Assembly: GCA_963780175.1 (NCBI GenBank)
Contig: CAWAAT010000003.1
Span: 346,592-410,591, forward strand
DNA: 64,000 nt
Direction of reading: 5' to 3'
DNA from: Brooklawnia sp963780175
GTDB taxonomy: Bacteria; Actinomycetota; Actinomycetes; Propionibacteriales; Propionibacteriaceae
Shown here: one piece after another, positions 41,933-51,734 of the stretch
Position numbering within the stretch: position 1 is the first letter of the stretch
Layout of the letters: the number at the start of each line of letters is the position of its first letter
Notes under the pieces: model-generated
Database searches by the model: none
Told to the model about the DNA's origin: nothing
The model's input: the letters and a program-made list of their open reading frames with translations, nothing else
Translations under genes and position numbers: made by a program

Positions 41933-42169
41933 ATGGCCGACACTCTCGACACCGCCGCCACGCTCGCCACTCCGGCTCACGGTCAAGCCGTCCGTCTGCG
42001 CCGCACCATCCAACGTGGCATGGCCACCGCGGAGTACGCGGTGGGCATCCTGGCAGCCGTCGCCCTGGCGTTGGTGCTGCTCAACATCTTCAACCACAAC
42101 GAGTTCTTCACCACCATGCTGCAGTTCGTGGTCAGCCTGATCGGCCGGCTCGGCCCGATGATCGGTTGA
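41933..42169 (+). CDS. DUF4244/Flp-pilin-like small protein
   Basis: A 78-residue protein: a basic N-terminus with RRTIQRGMATAEYAVGILAAVALALVLLNIF as its core. The GMATAEYA motif resembles the cleavage and start of Flp pilins, with the Glu-Tyr pair at mature positions five and six, and is the mark of DUF4244. It is the probable pilin subunit of the backbone Tad system. CCGAAAGGAA lies before the ATG. Confidence 0.85.
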   Translation: MADTLDTAATLATPAHGQAVRLRRTIQRGMATAEYAVGILAAVALALVLLNIFNHNEFFTTMLQFVVSLIGRLGPMIG

Positions 42170-42249
42170 TCACCACGTGCCAGCACTCGACCCGGTGTGG
42201 CGGCGGTGCTCCACAGCACCGCCGCCGCCCACGGCAACCAGGAGGCGGG

Positions 42250-42603
42250 ATGCCACATGACAGGAGGCGTGCCAGATGGGACGGACGCGGCATGGTGACC
42301 TTTGAGTTGGCCGTCGGTATCCTGGCGGCCTGCTTGGTCACGGGACTGCTCGGTTGGGGAATCGCCCTGGTCGGCTTGCAGGCCCGGTGCGCCGAGGTGG
42401 CCAGCCAGGTCGCCCGGCAAATCGGCCGCGGTGACCCGCAGGCCGCATCCGAGGCGAGACGACGAGCTCCCGATGGTGCGATCGTGACGGTTGACGAGAA
42501 CACCCATGACGTCGAGGTCACGGTGCTGGTCGAAGCCCGGTGGGGAGCCTTCGGGCCAGTCGAGGTCAGGGGCCGTGCTGTTGCCCCCGCACAGGGCCGA
42601 TGA
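42250..42603 (+). CDS. TadE-like pseudopilin
   Basis: A 117-residue protein with one hydrophobic helix preceded by GRGMVTFELAVG, the TadE-like pattern with the conserved Glu, and then a small extracellular part. The ATG at 42250 has AGGAGG four bases upstream; a later ATG at 42292 would give a shorter leader. The stop overlaps the next start (ATGA). Confidence 0.78.
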   Translation: MPHDRRRARWDGRGMVTFELAVGILAACLVTGLLGWGIALVGLQARCAEVASQVARQIGRGDPQAASEARRRAPDGAIVTVDENTHDVEVTVLVEARWGAFGPVEVRGRAVAPAQGR

Positions 42604-43004
42604 TGGGCGGCGTCGGCGAGGTCGCCTGGCAGCATCGTCGCGGCGGACAGCGCGGCAGCGGGTCGATGCTGGTGGTCAGCATGAGCATCGCTCTGATGGC
42701 GGTGGGGCTGGTGATGGCGTGGCAGGGATCATGGGTGGCCTCCCATGCCAGAGCCCGATCCGTGGCAGATCTGGTCGCGCTGTCGGCCGCCCGGGCGCAA
42801 CTCGCCGGCGCCCCCGCGTGCGCCACGGCCGAGCGAAGCGCGTCCGACAACCATGCCGAGCTCAGCGAATGCCAGGTGACCACCGGTTGGGGTGAGTTCA
42901 TCGTCGACGTCACAGTCGAGGTGAGCCTAACCCCCCAGGTCGCCGGCGGGCCTCGCGCGGTGCAGGCCGATTCCCGAGCGGGGGTCCTCGTCGATGATCA
43001 GTGA
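42600..43004 (+). CDS. TadE-like protein of the helicase/secretion neighbourhood family
   Basis: A 134-residue protein with RRGGQRGSGSMLVVSMSIALMAVGLVMAW as a membrane/pseudopilin segment and a small Cys-containing outer domain. This matches the actinobacterial family found between tad genes and a DEAH helicase (Rv3654c-like, from memory). Cysteines in APACATAE and LSECQVT may form a disulfide outside the cell. Confidence 0.75.
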   Translation: MMGGVGEVAWQHRRGGQRGSGSMLVVSMSIALMAVGLVMAWQGSWVASHARARSVADLVALSAARAQLAGAPACATAERSASDNHAELSECQVTTGWGEFIVDVTVEVSLTPQVAGGPRAVQADSRAGVLVDDQ

Positions 43005-43044
43005 CCCCGGCTCGGCTCGCCGAGTGCAGTCTGGCAACCCGATT

Positions 43045-43449
43045 TCAGCCTCGAAGTACGGCTTGGGCCTGGATCTCGATGAGGGCATCGCTGTTGACGA
43101 AACCGGTCACCTGCACCAGCGTGCTGGCGGGGTACGGTCGAGCGAACATCTCCCGGCGCACCCGGTGGATCTCCTCGAGCCCGGCCATGGACGTCACGAA
43201 GATCAGCACATTGGTCACGCAGGACAGGTCGCCACCCCAGTGGGCGAGGATCGCGGTGATGTTGCGGATGCACTGCTCGGTCTGGGCCGCCACGTCGCCC
43301 ACCCCGACCAGTCGGTCGTCCTGGTCGAACGCGAGTTGGCCAGAGACCCAGACCAGGCTGGTGTCTGCGCCGATGGGCACGCGGATCGCATTCGAGAAGG
43401 CGACCGCCATGCCCATGGCGTTGCCGAAGGGGACGCTGTCGATGTCCAT
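43045..43449 (-). CDS. RidA-family protein (second copy)
   Basis: A 134-residue RidA/YjgF protein: VSGQLAFDQDDRLVGVGDVAAQTEQCIRNI is typical of the family, as are FVTSMAGLEEIH and YPASTLVQVTGF. It probably removes reactive enamines. It is unrelated in position to the RidA at 31815 and has a shorter N-terminus. Convergent with the last tad gene. Confidence 0.85.
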   Translation of the reverse strand: MDIDSVPFGNAMGMAVAFSNAIRVPIGADTSLVWVSGQLAFDQDDRLVGVGDVAAQTEQCIRNITAILAHWGGDLSCVTNVLIFVTSMAGLEEIHRVRREMFARPYPASTLVQVTGFVNSDALIEIQAQAVLRG

Positions 43450-43523
43450 AGCACGTGTCTACCCGGTTTCGCCACGACATGACAGCGAATGGGCGCCCTC
43501 GGCCCGACCCGGCGGCCCGCGTC

Positions 43524-45791
43524 TCAGCCCAGGAGCGCGTCCAGCAACTCGGCTGCCGAGGACTTGTCGAGCATCTGGTTGCCATTGCCGCACTTGGGCG
43601 AGACGCAACAGCTGGGGCAGCCGGCGTCGCAGTCGCAACCAGTGAGCCGCTCGAGGGCGGCTCGCCACCACTGCTCGGCAACCGTGAAGCCGCGCTCCGC
43701 GAACCCGGCACCCCCCGGGGCGCCATCGTGCACGAAGATCGTGCACACGTCCGTGTCCGGGTGCAAAGCCGTCGACAGCCCGCCGATGTCCCAGCGGTCG
43801 CACGGCGCGAAGGCCGGCAACAGGCCGATGGCCGTGTGTTCGGCAGCGTGCGCTGCAGATCCCAGACGAACCGCCGAGAAACTGAGGCGTGCCACCACGT
43901 CGTCGGGCACCAGCCACCACATCGACTGCGTCGTCATGCGGTGGACGGGCAGGTCGAGGGCGGTCTCATCCCAGACGTCGCCGGTGATCGCATCGCGCCG
44001 CAGGTAGCCCAGCACCTGCCCCGACAGCTCCACCTCGCCCAGACAGACAACCCCCCGGCCCACCGGTCTGCGGGACTGCTCGCCGAGGATGCGGACCTGG
44101 GAGGTTCCCACCGGTTGGGTGTAGTAGGGCAACTCCACCCGCCGCACCATGGCGATGCCCTCAGCGGCCAGGTACCGCGTCACCAGCCATTGCTCGCCCT
44201 GATGCAGGTAGACGGCGCCCTCATGGACGGTCCGGTCCGCGGCGGCCCCATCGACACTGCCCAGCACGCGACCCGACGTCGACTCGATGATCTCCACGGT
44301 CCTGCCGACGGCCCCTCGCAGTTCGATCGCGTCCACGGCCCGCTCTGGTCGCGTCCAGTACCACCCCGAGGCGCGAGCACGCAGCAGCCCCTGGGTGGCC
44401 AGTCTCTGGGCCAGCGACGTCATGGAGGCACCGAACCATCGGGCGTCGGCAGGTTGCAGAGGCGCCTCCTGGGCAGCAGCAGCCAACTGCGGACCCAACA
44501 CGTAGGGATTCTCGGGGTGCAGCACGGTCTGTTCCACCGGACGGTCGAAGATCAACTCGGGGTGGGCAAACAGGTGCGCATCCAAGGGGTCATCCCGGGC
44601 GATCAGCACCACCGTCGCGTCCCGGTCGCCGCGACCCGCACGTCCGGCCTGCTGCCAGAAGGAACCCAGGGTGCCCGGAAAACCGGTGATGACCACCGCG
44701 TCCAGACCCGAGATGTCCACGCCCAACTCCAGCGCGTTGGTGGCGGCCACCCCGGCGATCCGCCCGGTCCGCAGGCCATGCTCCAGCGCACGGCGATCGC
44801 CGGCCAGGTACCCGGAGCGGTAGCTGGCCACCGTCCGACCCGAGCCGACACGCTTGCCCGTGTGCAGGGCGATCAGCTCGGCCTGGGTGCGACTGGCCAC
44901 GAAGGTGATCACCTGCTGGCCGTCGTCCACCAGTCGGGCCATCAGTTCGGACGCCTCGTGCGGAGCATCCGAGCTTCCGCGCCACAGCACGACGTCACGG
45001 GCGGCCCGCGGCGAGTCGTCCTGGTCGACCTCCATCAACGGCGCGTCCTCGCCGATCAGCAGAGCGCCGGACACCCCTGCCGCGGTCGCGGTGGCCGAGG
45101 CCAGCACGAACACCGGGTCAGCGCCGTAGGCCGCACACTGTCGCCGCAGTCGACGCAGCACGGCAGCCACCTGCGAGCCGAAGACCCCGCGGTAGCGGTG
45201 CGCCTCGTCGACCACCACGTAGCGCAGCGAACCCAGGAACCCCGACCACTGAGGGTGGTTCGGCAGCACCGAGCGGTGCAGCATGTCGGGATTGCTCAGC
45301 ACGAACCCCGCGTGATCACGAGCGAATCGGCGCTCCTCGAACGCGGAGTCGCCGTCCAGATTGGCGATCTGCCACCCAGCGGGCCCGAGCCTGCGGGCGG
45401 CTGCCCGCTGGTCGTGGGCCAGCGCCTTCGTGGGGGCCAGGTAAAGGGCCGTGTGTCTGGCCACCCCCAGCCGGGACCGCAGGTCATGGCACGCCACCCC
45501 CAGGCTCGCTGCGCCGGTTGGCACCGCGGTGGCTGCCATGATCGGCATCAGGTAGGCCAGTGACTTGCCCGACGCGGTGGGCGTCCCGATCACCACGTGG
45601 TTGCCCGACCACGCAGCCTGGGCCGCGCTCACCTGGTGGGTCCAGGGATGTGCGATGCCGGCGGCCGCGAGCGAGTCCCGGACCTCTTGGGGCAGCCAGG
45701 TCGGCCAGTCGCCGTACCGGCCCAGCGTCCCGGGGCGATGGCGCACGGCGACCACGCGCGGATCCTCACCCAGCCAGCCCGGAAGTGCCAT
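43524..45791 (-). CDS. DEAH-box helicase with C-terminal zinc-binding DUF1998/MZB domain
   Basis: A 755-residue superfamily 2 helicase of the Hrq1/MrfA-like group. RecA domain 1 has GTPTASGKSLAYLMP (Walker A), VVVDEAHRYRG (DEAH) and ASATA; domain 2 has SRTQAELIA, ATNALELGVDI and QQAGRAGRGD. The C-terminal region carries CDCDAGCPSCCVSPKCGNGN, four conserved cysteines of the MZB zinc domain. MrfA in Bacillus repairs mitomycin lesions; the same may hold here. The ATG at 45791 is chosen because the longer frame starts with an unlikely tail. It matches the helicase that follows tad genes in mycobacteria. Confidence 0.9.
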   Translation of the reverse strand: MALPGWLGEDPRVVAVRHRPGTLGRYGDWPTWLPQEVRDSLAAAGIAHPWTHQVSAAQAAWSGNHVVIGTPTASGKSLAYLMPIMAATAVPTGAASLGVACHDLRSRLGVARHTALYLAPTKALAHDQRAAARRLGPAGWQIANLDGDSAFEERRFARDHAGFVLSNPDMLHRSVLPNHPQWSGFLGSLRYVVVDEAHRYRGVFGSQVAAVLRRLRRQCAAYGADPVFVLASATATAAGVSGALLIGEDAPLMEVDQDDSPRAARDVVLWRGSSDAPHEASELMARLVDDGQQVITFVASRTQAELIALHTGKRVGSGRTVASYRSGYLAGDRRALEHGLRTGRIAGVAATNALELGVDISGLDAVVITGFPGTLGSFWQQAGRAGRGDRDATVVLIARDDPLDAHLFAHPELIFDRPVEQTVLHPENPYVLGPQLAAAAQEAPLQPADARWFGASMTSLAQRLATQGLLRARASGWYWTRPERAVDAIELRGAVGRTVEIIESTSGRVLGSVDGAAADRTVHEGAVYLHQGEQWLVTRYLAAEGIAMVRRVELPYYTQPVGTSQVRILGEQSRRPVGRGVVCLGEVELSGQVLGYLRRDAITGDVWDETALDLPVHRMTTQSMWWLVPDDVVARLSFSAVRLGSAAHAAEHTAIGLLPAFAPCDRWDIGGLSTALHPDTDVCTIFVHDGAPGGAGFAERGFTVAEQWWRAALERLTGCDCDAGCPSCCVSPKCGNGNQMLDKSSAAELLDALLG

Positions 45792-45904
45792 GCCCCAACC
45801 CTGCCACGGCCCACCGACAGCACGGCCCGTGCCGGTCACCGATCAATCAGCCAGCTGGGCGAACCAGCCCCAGCGTCAGATCAGGCGCATGCCAGAGTTG
45901 GGGG

Positions 45905-47380
45905 GTGACTCTCATTGATGACCTGCGCGACCATCTGCTGGCTGCCGACTACACCGTGGACGCGGTCCTCACCCGACTGGGGCAGGCCGGCCAGGATGGG
46001 CTGCAGCGCAACTCCACGGTGCCGGCCAGGACGGTGCTCGGTGATGACCAGGATCCGCAGGCCACCTTGACCCGGCTGTTCCCGCTCGCGATGCGCGTTC
46101 CCCGGGCTGCTGCGGCCGCGGCGTTGCCACTCGATCGTCTGCTGGACGCCGGGCTGCTGCGACCTGCGGGGGACGAGATCGAGGCAACCGTCGACATCCG
46201 ACCCTACGGGTTCGAGACGGCATCAGGGCAGTGGGACGGCTGGGTGGTGTCCGACCACACTCCGGGCCTCGACCATGACCGTCGGCCCACGCCTCCCGAT
46301 CACGTGCTCGGCGTCGGCCCGGCGTCCAGCACGTTGGCCCAACTCAGCATCGACGACCACGTCGGCTCGGCGCTCGACCTGGGCACGGGCTGCGGGGTCC
46401 AGAGCCTGCACTTGTCCACCCATGCCGACCGCATCACCGCCACGGACGTCAATCCGCGCGTCCACCAGTTGGCTCGGCTGACCGCCGGTCTCAATCGACT
46501 CGACCTCGACCTTCGAGACGGCAGTCTGTATGAGCCCGTCGCAGGCGAGCGGTTCGATCTCATCGTCACCAACCCGCCTTACGTGATGAGCCCACCCACC
46601 GCCAGCCCGCTGACGTACCGGGAGGCCGGTCTCGCCGGGGACGACCTCGTCCACCATCTGGTGACCCACTGTGTTGAGCACCTCAAGGCGAACGGCACCT
46701 GTCAGCTGCTGGCCAACTGGGCCATCACCGACCAGCCGTGGCAGGACCGGCTCGCCTCTTGGGCCCCGACGGGTGCCGATCTCTGGGTGATCGAGCGGGA
46801 GCGCCTCGACCCGTTCACCTATATCGAACTCTGGCTCACCGACGCGGGGCTCGCGGGCGACCCCAGCTGGTCTCAGCGCTACCGCGAATGGCTGGACTAC
46901 TTCTCGGCGCTCGGCATCACCGGGGTGGGGATGGGCTGGATCACCGTGGTCAACTCCGGACGCGACCAGCCCGACGTGACGATCGAGCCCTGGCCTCATG
47001 AGGTTCACCAACCTGTAGGACCGGCCATCTCAGCCCACCGGAGGGCGCTCGACTGGGCACAGCAGCCAACTCCTGCCGTGCTCGCCACCGCCTGGCGGCT
47101 TCGACCCGACATCGTGCAGGAGACCTTCGGTCGTCCGGGTGAGGAGGACGCCCAGCACATCGTGTTGCGCCAGAGCGCCGGACTGGCCAGGGCGATGGAA
47201 GTCGACACCGCCCTGGGTGGGGTCCTCGGGGCCTGCGACGGAAGCCTGCCGCTCGGGGTGATCGTCGAAGCGGTGGCCAGTCTGCTGGACGAGGACCCCG
47301 TCCGGCTGCTCGAAGATCTCTTGCCGAGGCTCCGCACCGCCATCACCCAGGGCTACTTGGCCCCGGCGATCCAGGGCTGA
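45905..47380 (+). CDS. HemK-like N-methyltransferase with flanking domains
   Basis: A 491-residue protein. An N-terminal domain (about 1-100) precedes a methyltransferase core with DLGTGCGVQSLHLS (motif I) and DLIVTNPPYVMSP (NPPY motif), the mark of enzymes that methylate amide or amine nitrogens in proteins or nucleic acids. A C-terminal domain (about 380-491) resembles the regions added in the actinobacterial DUF7059/DUF7782 family. The GTG at 45905 is chosen because the earlier frame overlaps the divergent helicase gene. Target unknown. Confidence 0.8.
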   Translation: MTLIDDLRDHLLAADYTVDAVLTRLGQAGQDGLQRNSTVPARTVLGDDQDPQATLTRLFPLAMRVPRAAAAAALPLDRLLDAGLLRPAGDEIEATVDIRPYGFETASGQWDGWVVSDHTPGLDHDRRPTPPDHVLGVGPASSTLAQLSIDDHVGSALDLGTGCGVQSLHLSTHADRITATDVNPRVHQLARLTAGLNRLDLDLRDGSLYEPVAGERFDLIVTNPPYVMSPPTASPLTYREAGLAGDDLVHHLVTHCVEHLKANGTCQLLANWAITDQPWQDRLASWAPTGADLWVIERERLDPFTYIELWLTDAGLAGDPSWSQRYREWLDYFSALGITGVGMGWITVVNSGRDQPDVTIEPWPHEVHQPVGPAISAHRRALDWAQQPTPAVLATAWRLRPDIVQETFGRPGEEDAQHIVLRQSAGLARAMEVDTALGGVLGACDGSLPLGVIVEAVASLLDEDPVRLLEDLLPRLRTAITQGYLAPAIQG

Positions 47381-47442
47381 CAGCGAGATGCCAGCCGCCG
47401 TCCACGTGAGGAACCCGACGGGCCGGGGCGCTACCATTCCCC

Positions 47443-50226
47443 ATGTCCACCCCGGACCAGCACGCATTACCCACTAAGGACCTCAACGTGGCCACTTCTC
47501 CCCGCCGACTGGTGATCGTCGAGTCACCGACCAAGGCGAACATGCTCACCCGATTCCTGGGCGCGGGCTACGTCGTGGAGTCGAGCCGTGGCCACGTGCG
47601 CGACCTGCCGACCAGCGCCGCCGAGGTGCCGGCGAAGTACAAGGGCACCTCGTGGGCCCGGACCGGAGTCAATGTGGAGGAGGACTTCGCACCTCTCTAC
47701 GTGGTGAGCGCCGACAAGAAGGCCACGATCCGCAAACTCAAGGAGCTGCTGACCACTTCGGACGAACTCTTCCTGGCAACCGACGAGGACCGCGAGGGTG
47801 AGGCGATCGCCTGGCACCTGTTGCAGGAGTTGAAGCCGAAGGTGCCGGTCAAGCGGATGGTCTTCCACGAGATCACTCCCGAGGCGATCGCCCACGCGGT
47901 GGCCAACCCCCGTGAACTGGACACCGACCTGGTCGACGCCCAGGAGACCCGCCGCATCCTTGACCGCCTGTACGGCTACGAGGTCTCGCCGGTGTTGTGG
48001 AAGAAGGTGATGCCCAGGCTGTCGGCCGGCCGCGTGCAGTCGGTGGCCACCCGCCTGGTCGTCGACCGTGAGCGCGAGCGGATGGCGTTCCGGTCCGCGT
48101 CCTACTGGGACCTGCTGGCCAGTCTGGACGCCGGATCCCAGGCCAACCCCCGCCTCTTCGACGCCCGGCTCACCGGGCTCGACCAGTGGCGCGTGGCACG
48201 GGGTACCGACTTCGACTCGTTCGGGGAACTCGCCAACGACGTCATGGTCCTCGACGAGCGGGGTGCCCGCGCTTTGGCCGAAGCACTGCCGGCCGCCACC
48301 CTGAGCGTGGAGTCGGTGGAGGCCAAGCCCTACTCGCGCCGCCCGGCGGCCCCGTTCCGCACGACCACCCTCCAGCAGGAGGCCGGACGCAAGTTGGGAT
48401 TCACGACCGACCGCACCATGCGGGTGGCCCAGGAGCTCTACGAGTCGGGTTTCATCACCTATATGCGTACCGATTCGGTGTCGCTTTCCGATGAGGCCAT
48501 CAAGGCTGCCCGTGCTCAGGCGCGGGCCCTCTACGGCCCGGAGTACGTCCCGGACGCGCCGCGTCGCTACGCGTCCAAGGTGAAGAACGCCCAGGAGGCA
48601 CACGAGGCGATCAGGCCCGCGGGGGAGTCTTTCCGCACCCCCGCCCAGGCCGGGCTCTACGGCGATCAGGCGCGTCTCTACGAGCTGATCTGGCAGCGCA
48701 CGATCGCCTCGCAGATGGCGGACGCCCGAGGCCAGAGCGTCAGCGTCAAGGTGCTCGCCGAACTCTCACAGCGCCTGCGGCTGGGTGCCGAGATGGCAAC
48801 CACCGAGGTGCGCACGGCCACGTTGTCCGCATCCGGACGGACCATCTCCTTCCCCGGGTATCTCAAGGCCTACGTGGACGTCGCCGAGGACTCCGAGACC
48901 GAGCAGGCCAAACTGCCGAGCCTCACCACCGGCCAGCACCTGGAACTGGCGGACGCGCGGGCGGAGGACCATCAGACCAAGCCGCCGGCCAGGTACACCG
49001 AGCCCACCCTGATCGCCAAGCTCGAGGAGTTGGAGATCGGCCGCCCGTCCACCTACGCCTCGATCATCCGCACCATCACGGCGCGTGACTACGTCTACAA
49101 GAAGGGCACCGCTCTGGTGCCCACCTGGCTGGCCTTCGCCGTCACCAGGCTGCTGGTCGAGCACTTCCCACGCCTGGTGGACTACCAGTTCACCGCGGCC
49201 CTGGAGGAGAAGCTCGACGAGATCGCCAACGGCGGGGCCCAGCGACTCCAGGTGCTCGGAGAGTTCTTCTTCGGGCCACCGGACAATGCCCGCGCCGGCC
49301 TGCACGACATGGTCGCCAATCTGGGCGAGATCGACGCCCGGGGTCTGTCCACCTTCCCGGTGGGTGATCCAGCCGCGGGCATCAACGTCCGGGTGGGTCG
49401 CTACGGGACCTATGTCGAGGACGCCGAGGAGCACCGCGCGAACGTCCCAGACGATCTGGCTCCCGACGAGTTGACCCTGGAGGTGGCCCGCGAACTGCTG
49501 GCAAGCCCCACCGGCGAGGAACGCGAACTGGGCGTCCACCCCGAATCCGGGCATCCGGTCGTGGCGCGCACCGGACGCTACGGGCCCTACGTCACCGAGG
49601 TGCTGCCCGAGGATGAGACGATCCCGAAGTCGCGACGTCCCAAGCCGCGCACCGCGTCACTGTTCGCGTCCATGTCGACGGACACGGTGACGCTGCAGGA
49701 CGCCGTGCGGCTGCTCAGCCTGCCTCGGGTGGTGGGCACCGACGACGAGGGCCTCGAGATCACGGCACAGAATGGCCGGTACGGCCCGTACATCAAGCGC
49801 GGCACCGACTCGCGGACCCTGCCCGGTGAGGAGGCGCTGTTCACGGTCACGGTCGAGCAGGCCAAGGAGTTGCTCGCCCAGCCGCGCACCAGCGGTCGGC
49901 GCGCCGCTGCCGGTCCGCTGAAAGAACTGGGAGTCGACCCGGCCAGCGGCAAGCCCCTGGTGATCAAGGACGGCCGCTTCGGGCCCTACGTGACCGACGG
50001 CGAGTACAACGCCACCCTGCCGCGCAGCCAACCGGTGGAGCAGGTGAGTCTTGAGCAGGCCGCGGAGCTGATCGCGGCCAAACGGGCCAAGGGGCCGGCC
50101 CCCGCCAAACGCACCACCACTCGTCGCGCCGGTGCCGCAAAGACCGCGTCGACCACCAAATCGACAGCCAAGAAGTCGACGACCGGCAAGACTGGAACCA
50201 AGCGGGCGTCCAGGCCAACGAACTGA
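47443..50226 (+). CDS. topA: DNA topoisomerase I
   Basis: A 927-residue type IA topoisomerase. The TOPRIM domain opens with LVIVESPTKANML and has TDEDREGEAIAW; the catalytic Tyr is in FITYMRTDS. As in other actinobacteria there are no zinc fingers; four copies of a C-terminal repeat (GRYGPY or GRFGPY motifs) are followed by a Lys/Thr/Ala-rich tail that helps processive relaxation. The N-terminus has an extra 16 residues before the TOPRIM domain; a GTG in frame at 47488 is an alternative start. Confidence 0.96.
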   Translation: MSTPDQHALPTKDLNVATSPRRLVIVESPTKANMLTRFLGAGYVVESSRGHVRDLPTSAAEVPAKYKGTSWARTGVNVEEDFAPLYVVSADKKATIRKLKELLTTSDELFLATDEDREGEAIAWHLLQELKPKVPVKRMVFHEITPEAIAHAVANPRELDTDLVDAQETRRILDRLYGYEVSPVLWKKVMPRLSAGRVQSVATRLVVDRERERMAFRSASYWDLLASLDAGSQANPRLFDARLTGLDQWRVARGTDFDSFGELANDVMVLDERGARALAEALPAATLSVESVEAKPYSRRPAAPFRTTTLQQEAGRKLGFTTDRTMRVAQELYESGFITYMRTDSVSLSDEAIKAARAQARALYGPEYVPDAPRRYASKVKNAQEAHEAIRPAGESFRTPAQAGLYGDQARLYELIWQRTIASQMADARGQSVSVKVLAELSQRLRLGAEMATTEVRTATLSASGRTISFPGYLKAYVDVAEDSETEQAKLPSLTTGQHLELADARAEDHQTKPPARYTEPTLIAKLEELEIGRPSTYASIIRTITARDYVYKKGTALVPTWLAFAVTRLLVEHFPRLVDYQFTAALEEKLDEIANGGAQRLQVLGEFFFGPPDNARAGLHDMVANLGEIDARGLSTFPVGDPAAGINVRVGRYGTYVEDAEEHRANVPDDLAPDELTLEVARELLASPTGEERELGVHPESGHPVVARTGRYGPYVTEVLPEDETIPKSRRPKPRTASLFASMSTDTVTLQDAVRLLSLPRVVGTDDEGLEITAQNGRYGPYIKRGTDSRTLPGEEALFTVTVEQAKELLAQPRTSGRRAAAGPLKELGVDPASGKPLVIKDGRFGPYVTDGEYNATLPRSQPVEQVSLEQAAELIAAKRAKGPAPAKRTTTRRAGAAKTASTTKSTAKKSTTGKTGTKRASRPTN

Positions 50227-50252
50227 CGGGCGCGCCCGACAGGAGGAGTGAG

Positions 50253-51734
50253 ATGGTCAAGCGTGACCGCAACTACCGGTTCGAGATGCCCTACCAGGTG
50301 GACGCGCCCGTCCTGACCGATCCAGCGGCCGGCATCGACCGCGTCAAGATGCTGGGCCAGCAGGACCGTCGGGTGGTCAGCCTGACCCTGCTCGACACCA
50401 CCGACGAGCGGTTGAGTGCAGCAGGGGTGCTGCTGGCCCATGAGGTGGCCGGCGATAGTGGGCAGTGGCTGTTCCGTGCGCCCGAGTGGCAACCGTGGCT
50501 GCCGCAGGAACGCGTCGACCCGCTGGACGAAGGTGACGAACTGCCCGAGGACATCGCCGAACTCCTGCGGCCTTTCCGTCGCAGGGCAGCCATTGGCCCC
50601 GTGGCCGGGGTGACGATGGAACGAGCCGTCTACTCGCTGCTGGATGCCGACGGGCTTGAGCTGGGCAGGGTGCTGGATGACCGTGTGACGGTGCGTCGAG
50701 GCGGCCTCGCGGTTGCGAGACACCGCGAGGTGACCTTCGAACCGGGCGAGGCGATGACCAGCCTGCAACGCAGCCTCATCATCGATCGACTCAATCTTGC
50801 GGGCGGGGTGCGGGTCAATGAGTTCCCGGACACCACCCAGCGACTCACCTGGCTCACCCACCCCGTGGTCGTTGCGCCGACCCCGCCCAACCCTGCCGAG
50901 TTGAGTCCCGAGGACTATCTGGAGTGGTTCTTCACCGAACGGTTCCAGTCCCTGCTCCGGGCGGACCTCCAGGTGCGCACCGGCCAGGTAGCCGGTACCG
51001 CTCTGTTGGTCGACGAGCTGAGGGAATTGTCGGAGCTGGTGTGGGGTCTGGACAGCATCGTCGACCCGGTGTGGGCGGGGGAGTTGCAGTGGCATGTCAC
51101 CCGAGTGAGCGAGCAACCGGTGCGCAACCGCATCGGCGAGCTGGGTGAGGCCTACGTCGACGCCCTGGACGTTCTCGCGTCTGCCGCCCGGGCGCCCCGG
51201 CTGCGCACCGAGCTTTCCGGTTCCGACTCTCAGGGCAGCGCCCGCGAACTGCTGCGCCGAGACGCCTGCCGCCAACTGGCGGCCGTCATCGACGCCATGA
51301 ATGCCTTGACCCGGCACAGTCCAGATGCGCAGTGGCGTCGGGCACTGGCATCTGCCGAGCAGTTGGCGCGAGTGCTGCAGGCCGGAGAGGGGGTGCTGGG
51401 CAAGGTGAAGAACCGCAAGGATCGGGTCGTGAAACTGCTCTCGTCGCTCGGCCCCACGGTCGGGCGGCTGGACGAGCCTGATCCCGAGGCGATCGCCGCC
51501 ATGGACCCGGTTCAGGCTTATCAGGTTGGGCTCGAGTACCAGCGGGCCCGTGACGAGGTGTCGGCGCCACGAGCCCGCGTGTTGGCCGGTTGGCCCAGCC
51601 TGCGGGCGAAACTGCTGGCCGAGTGGCCCGAACTGGCCAAGGCCGACGACGCTGGGGTGGGCCTGCTTTCCGGCGGCGCGGCGGGTCGGGCGGCAGTGGG
51701 CACAGGCAAAGGACCCAAGGGCGGCCGTGGCTGA
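50253..51734 (+). CDS. CYTH-like domain protein with helical C-terminal region
   Basis: A 493-residue protein. The N-terminal 170 residues look like a CYTH (triphosphate tunnel) domain: SLTLLDTTDERLSAAGVLLAHEVAG, WLFRAPEW, ERAVYSLLDADGLELGRVLDDRVTV and EVTFEPGEA. From about 215 to 450 it is helical, with Arg-rich stretches that recall CHAD domains only weakly. No clear ExExK triad is seen at the start (YRFEMPY), so catalysis is doubtful. Position between topA and tmk is where mycobacteria have an adenylate cyclase. It overlaps the tmk start by 8 bases. Confidence 0.6.
   Translation: MVKRDRNYRFEMPYQVDAPVLTDPAAGIDRVKMLGQQDRRVVSLTLLDTTDERLSAAGVLLAHEVAGDSGQWLFRAPEWQPWLPQERVDPLDEGDELPEDIAELLRPFRRRAAIGPVAGVTMERAVYSLLDADGLELGRVLDDRVTVRRGGLAVARHREVTFEPGEAMTSLQRSLIIDRLNLAGGVRVNEFPDTTQRLTWLTHPVVVAPTPPNPAELSPEDYLEWFFTERFQSLLRADLQVRTGQVAGTALLVDELRELSELVWGLDSIVDPVWAGELQWHVTRVSEQPVRNRIGELGEAYVDALDVLASAARAPRLRTELSGSDSQGSARELLRRDACRQLAAVIDAMNALTRHSPDAQWRRALASAEQLARVLQAGEGVLGKVKNRKDRVVKLLSSLGPTVGRLDEPDPEAIAAMDPVQAYQVGLEYQRARDEVSAPRARVLAGWPSLRAKLLAEWPELAKADDAGVGLLSGGAAGRAAVGTGKGPKGGRG

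Noticed and set aside
38044..43004. Backbone tad cluster as part of the integrative element
   Set aside because: It is separated from the integrase by housekeeping genes (topA, tmk, holB) and has the gene order typical of the actinobacterial chromosome.
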